The notes under the pieces: model-generated
Databases searched by the model: none
What the model was told of the DNA's origin: nothing
The model's input: only the letters and a program-made list of their open reading frames with translations
Made by a program: the position numbers and the translations under genes
NCBI GenBank assembly: GCA_025928435.1
Contig: JAICJM010000234.1
Location: forward strand, 1 to 5,496
Source of the DNA: Thermoleophilia bacterium
GTDB lineage: Bacteria; Actinomycetota; Thermoleophilia; Gaiellales; JAICJC01
DNA: 5,496 nucleotides
Direction: 5' to 3'
Shown here: positions 1 to 5,496 of the stretch, piece after piece
How positions within the stretch are numbered: position 1 is the first letter of the stretch
Layout of the letters: the number at the start of each line of letters is the position of its first letter

Positions 1-419
1 ACGATGGTGCCGCCCCAGCGGTCGCCCAGCCGCTGGTTGTTCGGTGACGACCACACCATGATCGCCGCCACGATCGGCGTCAGCAGGAGCATGTCGATGA
101 ACCGCCCGAGCGTGCGCATCAGCACGGCGCGGCCCGTCAGCGGGCCGCCGTCGAGCATCGCGACCCGCAGTCCGACCATGCGCTTGCCGATCGTCGCCCC
201 CCAGGCGCGCTCGAGCCCGCCGAAGTACACCAGCGACGCCACGTTGATGAGCAGGGTCGCGGCCGTGTTCGGATCGGTGATGCTCAGGTTGTCCTCGGCG
301 GTCTGGTTCACGCCGCCCGCGACCGCCCAGACGGTGACGATGATCAGCGTGAAGAAGACCACGTCGATCATGAAGGCGACCGCGCGTGGGCCGACGCCGA
401 CGGGCGCGCGGGCAAACAT
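1..419 (-). CDS. RDD family integral membrane protein (C-terminus cut by window edge)
   Basis: Reading leftwards from ATG at 419, 139 complete codons are visible before the left edge; the gene must end just outside. The protein looks like an RDD domain. An N-terminal Arg/Asp helix (PRAVAFMID, residues 11-19) runs into the first membrane segment, about 14-36. A second hydrophobic segment covers about 54-68. The motif GATIGKRMVGLRV (74-86) is typical of the family. A third helix (RTLGRFIDMLLLTPIVAAIM, about 102-121) follows, and the sequence ends with LGDRWGGTI, matching the usual GDR-x-x-GT close. RDD proteins are small inner-membrane proteins of mostly unknown role; some are linked to ion or proton transport. 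The start follows the upstream metallopeptidase stop by 9 nt, in the same frame, with no obvious ribosome binding site, so translation may be coupled. Family assignment is firm; function is not. Confidence 0.88.
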   Translation of the reverse strand, partial: MFARAPVGVGPRAVAFMIDVVFFTLIIVTVWAVAGGVNQTAEDNLSITDPNTAATLLINVASLVYFGGLERAWGATIGKRMVGLRVAMLDGGPLTGRAVLMRTLGRFIDMLLLTPIVAAIMVWSSPNNQRLGDRWGGTI

Positions 420-428
420 CGCGCGAGT

Positions 429-896
429 CTACCGAGGCGCCGTCGGCGGCTCCGGGAGAGCCGTCCCGGCCATCTCGAGCTCGGCCAGGAGCGTCCAGAA
501 CGGCGAGCCCGCGGGCGGGATCCGCGGCGGCCGCATCCGGTGCTGGCGCAGCTCCGCCCAGGTCACGTAGGAGCGCAGCCGCCGGCCCGCGCTGCGGCGA
601 GCGTGGTCGGAGAACGGCACGAGCGAGTTCGCGAGCGCCCACCGCCAGGCCGCCGCCTCCTTCTCGAGCCGCGTGCCCGAACGCCCCGGCCCGAGCAGAT
701 GGCCGAGCTCGTGCAGCGCGACGGCGTAGGTGACCTGGCTCCTGATCGGCGGGATGCGGATGCCGGGCCGCCTCCTCCCGGCCGGCCCGCGCCGGTACGC
801 GAGCCCGCGCCCGCCGCTGCGGCGCTCGACGCCATGGGCGTCGCACAGGTGCTGGACGTGCGCGTCGAGGTCGGCGACGGTGGGTCGGGCGGCCAT
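429..896 (-). CDS. Small HELGH zinc-metallopeptidase-like protein (possibly ImmA/IrrE-like)
   Basis: This 155-aa protein carries a clear gluzincin-type motif. HELGH at residues 62-66 supplies two zinc-binding histidines (H62, H66) and the catalytic E63. It is followed by LEKEAAAWRWA (77-87), where E80 is the likely third zinc ligand, 14 residues downstream. The spacing and the E-A-x-x-W-A pattern resemble ImmA/IrrE-type (DUF955-like) peptidases and small phage-type zinc peptidases. There is no signal peptide or membrane helix, so it should be cytoplasmic. The N-terminal 50 residues are basic, and the C-terminus is proline-rich. ATG at 896 is the first start after the preceding gene's stop (931-929) and lies 32 nt from it; no good Shine-Dalgarno is visible. 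RDD gene start follows 9 nt after its TAG. No helix-turn-helix repressor, the usual ImmA partner, is seen nearby. The peptidase-like nature is well supported; the substrate is unknown. Confidence 0.8.
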   Translation of the reverse strand: MAARPTVADLDAHVQHLCDAHGVERRSGGRGLAYRRGPAGRRRPGIRIPPIRSQVTYAVALHELGHLLGPGRSGTRLEKEAAAWRWALANSLVPFSDHARRSAGRRLRSYVTWAELRQHRMRPPRIPPAGSPFWTLLAELEMAGTALPEPPTAPR

Positions 897-928
897 TTGG
901 GGGACGCTAACGGAGCGGGCGGAGGTCG

Positions 929-1535
929 CTAACCGGCCAGGCCCGGATCCAGCGGCGTCTGCGCGGTCACCTGGATCGTCTCGAGCTCGGACGAGGCGAG
1001 CACACCGTCGATGGCCGCCCGCGATCCGCCGACGTAGCTCGAGAAGCCGTCGACCTCCGTCGCGACGAACCAGGCCCGGTCGGCCGGCCACCACATGCTC
1101 GGGGACTGCTCCCACATCCCGAACCTGAACGGCCGTGCCGTAGGTCTCGCCGTTGTCGCTCGCCCAGGCGCCTGAGCCGACCCAGAAGCAGAACACACAG
1201 TCGTCCGGCGTCCCGGTGTGCGGCGCGAGAGCGGCGCCCAGGCCTGCCATCTCTGCGTTGAACGTGGTCGCCGGGCCGATCGTGACGCCCCGCGACGTCG
1301 CCAGCTCCGACCAGCGCCCGCCGCCGCCGGTCCCTCAGCGGAGGGGGTGCAGGATGCGGGCGAACGCCTCGTAGATGTCGGGCACGAAGCTCGCGATCCG
1401 TGTCGGACCATCCGGATCCGGCCACGTCCACGGCCGGAGCGCCTCCTCCAGCCAGTCCGCCGCCGAAACGTCGTCAGGGAGCTCGAGGTCGGGGCCGAAG
1501 CCGCGCCAGTGTGCCGGCTTCTCGACGCGAGCCGC
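929..1535 (-). pseudogene. Broken conserved hypothetical protein of a Trp-rich actinobacterial-type family
   Basis: Three stretches of convincing protein sequence lie in a row but do not form one reading frame. Part 1, from about 1523, contains KPAHWRGFGPDLELPDDV and ADWLEEALRPW, and ends ARILHPLR at an in-frame TGA (1337-1335). Part 2 continues in the same frame with RWSELATSRGVTIGP and CVFCFWVGSGAWASDNGETY. Near 1136 the frame shifts by one base into part 3, which contains MWWPADRAWFVATEVDG, SYVGGSRAAIDGVLASSELE, and a TAG at 931-929. I recall this arrangement (HWRGFGPDLELP, FCFW, WWP-x-DRAWFVATE, VGGSRA) from uncharacterised actinobacterial proteins of about 200 aa; that is memory, not a search. 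No start codon lies between the preceding gene's TAG (1538-1536) and the first conserved residues. Removing one extra base gives 202 codons including the stop, so otherwise the length is intact. It could be a true pseudogene or a victim of sequencing error. Confidence 0.72.
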
Positions 1536-2076
1536 CTACCCGCGCAGCGGGGTGCCGGCGGGCCTCCGCAGCAGCGGGAACGCCGCCACGCCGGCAACGG
1601 CCGCGAGCAGGAGCGTCGGCGGGCCGCCCAGCATGGCCCCGGCGAGCGCGGCGCCCGCGATCAGGCCGCTCGCCTCGGCATCCAGCCTCCCGACGGTCGC
1701 CAGGGCGAACGCGACGAGCGCGATCGGGTAGACGACGAGGACGGTGTCGGGCGCCGGCGAGGCGCTCACTGCGGCTATCCCGCAGGCGACGATCACGGCG
1801 CCGATCAGGGCGATCCGGTGAGCCCCGCGGCCGTCCGCGGGAGGGCCGGCGAGAGGCCGAGCGCGAGCGTCACGAGCGGCGTCACGAGGAGGGTGTCGAG
1901 CGACACGGTGAACGCGGCCCGTCGGCCCGGCGGCAGGCGGCGACCCCGACGAGCAGGGTGACGAACGGGAGCAGGAGGGGCCCGAGGCTGAAGATCGCGA
2001 CGAAGCCGAGCGCGAGCCCGAACCCGGCGATCGTCCAGGCCCAGAACCAGCCACAGTTGGATCCGTGCGGCTCCAT
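1536..2076 (-). pseudogene. Small multi-pass membrane protein, split by two frameshifts
   Basis: ATG at 2076 opens a hydrophobic N-terminus (MEPHGSNCGWFWAWTIAG, then two membrane segments at about residues 10-29 and 31-48). After about 1926-1916 the sensible sequence moves to another frame (AAFTVSLDTLLVTPLVTLA). Near 1826-1823 it moves again, into a third frame containing RIALIGAVIVACGIAAVSA, TVLVVYPIALVAFALATVG and an Ala/Leu-rich last segment that ends LRRPAGTPLRG before TAG at 1538-1536. Each shift is explained by one missing base. The second lies in a run of four G on the coding strand, where a fifth G restores the frame. With both bases restored the gene is 543 nt and 180 aa, with about five or six membrane segments. 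No family is recognised. It heads the four-gene minus-strand cluster. Whether the cell makes a full protein depends on whether the two deletions are real. Confidence 0.7.
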
Positions 2077-2104
2077 CCCCGTCCGCCGTAGTATGGCACC
2101 TCGC
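2077..2104. promoter_or_regulatory. Candidate overlapping divergent promoter
   Basis: Only 28 nt separate the divergent start codons at 2076 (minus) and 2105 (plus). The spacer holds one AT-rich patch. On the plus strand TAGTAT (2089-2094) fits the actinobacterial TAnnnT -10 pattern and would start transcription near 2101, giving an almost leaderless mRNA for the peptidase. On the minus strand CATACT (2095-2090) is an offset match and would start transcription near 2083, seven bases before the membrane-protein ATG. No convincing -35 box is seen for either direction. The assignment rests on position and a short motif only. Confidence 0.35.
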
Positions 2105-3223
2105 ATGCCGGAGAGTCCACCCAGAGCGCGCGACCTCGGGATCGTCATCGGCGACCTCCCGCCCGGCCCCGCGAACGCGATCACGGACGTCGCCGGGGTC
2201 CGCGTCGGGCACACCACGCTCATCTCGGGTGACGGCCCGCTGCGGGTGGGGGATGGGCCCGTCCGCACCGGCGTGACGGTGATCGTCCCGGGCTCCGACG
2301 ACCCGTGGGGAGAACCGCTCACCGCCGGGGCCCACCGCCTGAACGGCAACGGCGAACTGACCGGGCTCGAGTGGATCCGCGAGTCGGGCCTGCTCACGAC
2401 GTGCATCGGGCTCACGAACACGCACTCCGTCGGCGTCGTGCGCGACGCCCTGATCGCCGCCGCGACGGCCGAGCTGCCGCCCGAGGAGCTCCGCTGGTAC
2501 CTGCCGGTCGTCGGCGAGACCTACGACGGCGACATGAGCGACATCAACGGCCGCCACGTGCGCCCCGAGCACGTCCGCGCCGCGCTGGCCGAGGCCCGCG
2601 GGGGGCGCATCGCCGAGGGCGGCGTCGGCAGCGGCACGGGCATGGTCTGCCACGGGTTCAAGGGCGGGATCGGGACGTCCTCCCGGGCCGTCGGTGGGTA
2701 TGCCGTGGGCGTGCTCGTCCAGGCCAACCACGGCAACCGCGAGCGACTGATGATCGAGGGTGTCCCGGTCGGGCGGGCCATCGGCCCGGCCGACGTGCCC
2801 GACCCGCGCGGGGACGAGCCGGCGGGGAGCGGTTCGATCATCGTCATCGTCGCGACGGACGCGCCGCTCCTGCCGGGCCAGTGCACCCGGCTGGCGCAGC
2901 GCTCGTCGTTCGGCGTGGCCCGCACCGGCGGCGCCGGCGAGAACGGCAGCGGCGACCTCATGCTCGCCTTCGCGACCGGGAACCGGGGCCTGCGGACGCT
3001 GGGGGACTCGCTCCAGGACGAGACCGACCCGGTGTCGCTCCGGGCGGTGACGGCGACGACGCTCGACTCGCTGTTCTACGCCGCCATCGAGGCCACCGAG
3101 GAGGCGATCGTGAACGCCCTCGTGGCCGGCCGGACGATGGTCGGCGCGAACGGCACGACCGCCCACGGCATCCCGCACGACCGCCTGGCGCAGCTGTTCG
3201 CGGCCCCGCCGGAAGGGGTCTGA
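2105..3223 (+). CDS. P1 family (DmpA-type, MEROPS S58) self-processing aminopeptidase
   Basis: This 372-aa protein matches the DmpA/P1 family in length and landmarks. The N-terminus has NAITDVAGVRVGHTTL (about 22-37), followed by GVTVIVPG, LNGNGELTGLEWIRESG and TNTHSVG, all typical. The family is an N-terminal-nucleophile hydrolase that cuts itself into alpha and beta chains at a Gly-Ser bond. Here that bond is Gly243-Ser244 in AGSGSIIVIVATDAPL, close to Gly249-Ser250 of DmpA. Asn208 in VQANHG is a candidate for the DmpA Asn218 active-site residue. Relatives release N-terminal L-residues, D-residues or beta-residues from small peptides; specificity cannot be read here. No signal peptide is seen, so it is probably cytoplasmic. 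ATG at 2093 is in frame and would add four residues, but it overlaps the putative -10, so 2105 is preferred. The reading frame is open far upstream only because of GC bias. The gene converges on a peptide-importer operon, consistent with peptide use. Confidence 0.9.
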   Translation: MPESPPRARDLGIVIGDLPPGPANAITDVAGVRVGHTTLISGDGPLRVGDGPVRTGVTVIVPGSDDPWGEPLTAGAHRLNGNGELTGLEWIRESGLLTTCIGLTNTHSVGVVRDALIAAATAELPPEELRWYLPVVGETYDGDMSDINGRHVRPEHVRAALAEARGGRIAEGGVGSGTGMVCHGFKGGIGTSSRAVGGYAVGVLVQANHGNRERLMIEGVPVGRAIGPADVPDPRGDEPAGSGSIIVIVATDAPLLPGQCTRLAQRSSFGVARTGGAGENGSGDLMLAFATGNRGLRTLGDSLQDETDPVSLRAVTATTLDSLFYAAIEATEEAIVNALVAGRTMVGANGTTAHGIPHDRLAQLFAAPPEGV

Positions 3224-3237
3224 CCCGCCTGGCGGGT
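3223..3237. terminator. Compact hairpin between convergent genes
   Basis: ACCCGCC-T-GGCGGGT is a perfect inverted repeat. It folds as a six-base-pair GC-rich stem with a three-base loop. It begins on the last base of the peptidase TGA (3221-3223) and ends on the last base of the ATPase TAA read from the minus strand (3239-3237). It therefore fills the whole 13-nt gap and could serve both strands. Only two T follow on the plus strand and none on the minus strand, so it is not a classic intrinsic terminator. It may instead block or stabilise 3' ends. Confidence 0.5.
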
Positions 3238-4290
3238 TACGCGGGGTCGGCCTCGGCCTGGGCTTCGGCCTCGGCGGCCTCGGCCTCGGCGATCACCTCG
3301 GGGACGTGCGCGGGCGGGGGCGCCGTCCAGGCGAAGTGGCACGCGGCCCGGTGGGGGCCGCCGCTCCCGGTCAGCGCCGGGTCGTCCGTGTTGCAGACGG
3401 CCTGGGCGATCGGGCAGCGGGTGTGGAACCGGCAGCCGCTGGGGAGGTCGATCGGGCTCGGCGGGTCGCCCTCCATCGCGGCCGCCTCCGAGGCGTGGCC
3501 GGGCACGAGCCGCGGCACCGCCTTCAGGAGGCCCTGCGTGTAGGGGTGGCGCGGGTTCGAGAAGAGCTCCTCCGTCGGCGCCGTCTCGACGACGCGGCCG
3601 AGGTACATGACCGCGACCCGGTCGCACACGTGCCGCACCACCGCCATGTTGTGGGCGATGAAGAGCATCGTCAGGCCGAGCTTGGCCCGCAGCTCGTCCA
3701 GCAGGTTCAGGACCGTCGCCTGCACCGACACGTCCAGCGCCGAGACCGGCTCGTCGGCCACGAGCAGCTCCGGCTCGAGCGCGAGCGCACGGGCGATCGA
3801 GACCCGCTGGCGCTGGCCGCCCGAGAAGTTGCGCGGGTGGGAGTCGAGCGCCCGCGGCGCCAGGCCGACGAGCTCGATCAGCTCGCGGCAGCGCTCGTCG
3901 ACCCGGTTGCGCGGCACCATCCCGTGCACCCGCAGGAGCTCGGAGAGCACCTGGCGCACGGTCATGCGCGGGTTGAGGGACGAGTAGGGGTCCTGGAACA
4001 CCATCTGCATCCGCCGCCGCTGCGCCCGCGCACGCCGCACCGGCAGCTGCTGGCCGTCGTAGCGGATCTGGCCGGCGCTCGGCGGGTAGAGGCCGACGAT
4101 GCAGCGGCCGAGCGTCGATTTTCCGCAGCCGGACTCGCCCACCAGCCCGAGCGCCTCGCCGCGCGCGATCTCGAGGTCGACGCCGTCGACCGCCTTCAGC
4201 ACCTCGGCCGGCACCCGCCGGGCCCGGCGTACGAGCGAGTCCGAGATCACGAACTGCTTGCTGAGGCCTTCGACCTCGAGCAGGGGCGTC

Positions 4291-4298
<8 letters not shown>
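3237..4298 (-). CDS. dppF: Dipeptide/oligopeptide ABC importer ATP-binding protein, DppF/OppF type
   Basis: This 353-aa ATPase energises peptide uptake as one half of a DppD-DppF pair on the cytoplasmic face of the membrane. Visible motifs are Walker A GESGCGKS (54-61), Q-loop Gln102 in VFQDPYSSLNP, signature FSGGQRQR (158-165), Walker B ELLVADEP (177-184, Asp182 and Glu183), D-loop SALD (186-189) and switch His216. The C-terminal oligopeptide-transporter extension has four cysteines (C289, C295, C302, C320; C-x5-C-x6-C-x17-C), the pattern of the [4Fe-4S] site known in this family. It overlaps the upstream DppD gene by 8 nt, so translation is probably coupled. The last 20 or so residues are an unusual Glu/Ala tail (EAEAAEAEAQAEADPA) coded by a hexamer repeat. 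Dpp and Opp ATPases cannot be separated from sequence alone; metal or antibiotic-peptide uptake is a less likely alternative. Confidence 0.92.
3249..3290. repeat. GGCCTC hexamer microsatellite inside the ATPase C-terminus
   Basis: Six near-identical hexamers occur here: GGCCTC, GGCCTG, GGCTTC, GGCCTC, then after a 3-nt GGC interruption GGCCTC and GGCCTC. The 42 nt span 14 whole codons and encode the alternating Glu/Ala tail of the DppF-type ATPase. Gain or loss of a hexamer would keep the frame and only lengthen or shorten the tail. Confidence 0.75.
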
Positions 4299-5306
<1,008 letters not shown>

Positions 5307-5310
<4 letters not shown>

Positions 5311-5496
5311 TCGGGTCGCAGCAGGTCGGCCAGCCCGTCGCCGATCAGCGACAGGCCGAGGGCGGTGATCACCACCACGATCCCGGGGATCGTGGACAGC
5401 TCCCACTTCGTCGTCAGGAACGCCTGGCCGTCGGCGATCATGCCGCCCCAGTCCGGCGTCGGCGGCTGGATGCCGAGGCCGAGGTAGCCGAGGGTC
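5307..5496 (-). CDS. dppC: Peptide ABC importer permease, DppC/OppC type (C-terminal fragment)
   Basis: Only the last 62 residues are in the window; the gene continues past the right edge, with the first whole codon at 5495. The fragment contains LGYLGLGIQPPTPDWGGMIA, the region just after the EAA coupling loop that is strongly conserved in DppC/OppC permeases. It then has a final membrane helix (about TIPGIVVVITALGLSLIG) and the family's usual ending GDGLADLLRPE. The protein would form half of the membrane channel with a DppB-type partner, expected further upstream. TGA at 5309-5307 shares four bases with the DppD ATG, indicating one transcript and coupled translation. Dpp versus Opp is unresolved. 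Confidence 0.88.
5375..5395. repeat. 21-nt near-palindrome within the permease gene
   Basis: CCACGATCCC and GGGATCGTGG form perfect 10-nt arms around a single G. It lies in the codons for the last membrane helix (STIPGIVV). It resembles a dyad operator or a chance product of GC-rich coding sequence; there is no other evidence of function. Confidence 0.4.

Noticed and set aside
4..570. Plus-strand open frame at the left end
   Set aside because: It is antisense to the RDD protein, whose motifs are clear on the minus strand.
897..928. Possible promoter or ribosome binding site before the metallopeptidase
   Set aside because: The 32-nt spacer shows no convincing purine-rich or -10-like motif; the gene is probably expressed from the upstream transcript.
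1335..1337. TGA read as selenocysteine
   Set aside because: The family has no known redox Cys here, other lesions are present in the same gene, and no selenocysteine insertion element could be recognised after it.
1412..1421. CCGGATCCGG palindrome
   Set aside because: It is short, lies inside the broken coding sequence, and is expected at this base composition.
2093..2095. Upstream ATG as the start of the P1 peptidase
   Set aside because: It overlaps the only plausible -10 element and adds four unconserved residues; it is not excluded.
1400..2104. Long open frame continuous with the N-terminus of the P1 peptidase
   Set aside because: The translation is Arg/Pro/Ala-rich with no conserved pattern and lies opposite two minus-strand genes. 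P1 homology starts only after 2105, so it is GC-bias openness.
1805..3178. A 457-codon minus-strand open frame opposite the P1 peptidase
   Set aside because: Only its last roughly 40 residues (part of the frameshifted membrane gene) look real. The rest is a low-complexity Arg/Asp/Gly shadow of the peptidase.

Overview
This is a very GC-rich window with densely packed genes, short spacers and few clear Shine-Dalgarno sequences. That suggests a high-GC Gram-positive bacterium. An actinobacterium of the Thermoleophilia type (Gaiella/Solirubrobacter-like) is my guess from the gene content; no rRNA or marker gene fixes it.

Layout. (1) Positions 1-2076, all on the minus strand, form a tight four-gene cluster. 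Transcribed from right to left it holds a small multi-pass membrane protein (2076-1536, broken by two frameshifts), a conserved actinobacterial-type hypothetical protein (1535-929, no start codon, one in-frame TGA, one frameshift), a short HELGH zinc-metallopeptidase-like protein (896-429) and an RDD-family membrane protein (from 419, cut by the left edge). (2) Positions 2105-3223 on the plus strand carry an intact P1/DmpA-type (MEROPS S58) self-processing aminopeptidase. It is divergent from the cluster across only 28 nt, where a single AT-rich patch could hold back-to-back -10 elements. (3) A 15-nt perfect hairpin (3223-3237) sits between the two convergent stop codons. (4) Positions 3237-5496 on the minus strand hold the end of a dipeptide/oligopeptide ABC importer operon: the C-terminus of a DppC/OppC permease (cut by the right edge), a DppD/OppD ATPase and a DppF/OppF ATPase. 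These are coupled by 4-nt and 8-nt overlaps.

How it fits together. The importer would bring short peptides into the cell. The adjacent DmpA-type enzyme would remove N-terminal residues (possibly D-residues or beta-residues) in the cytoplasm, so the right half reads as a peptide-scavenging module. The left cluster has no clear shared pathway.

The most notable anomaly is four or five coding lesions within about 0.8 kb (1136-1926), all in two adjacent genes, while every other gene is clean. This is either real decay of an operon front or a patch of poor assembly. I found no RNA gene, CRISPR array, insertion sequence or origin, and no convincing undescribed system.
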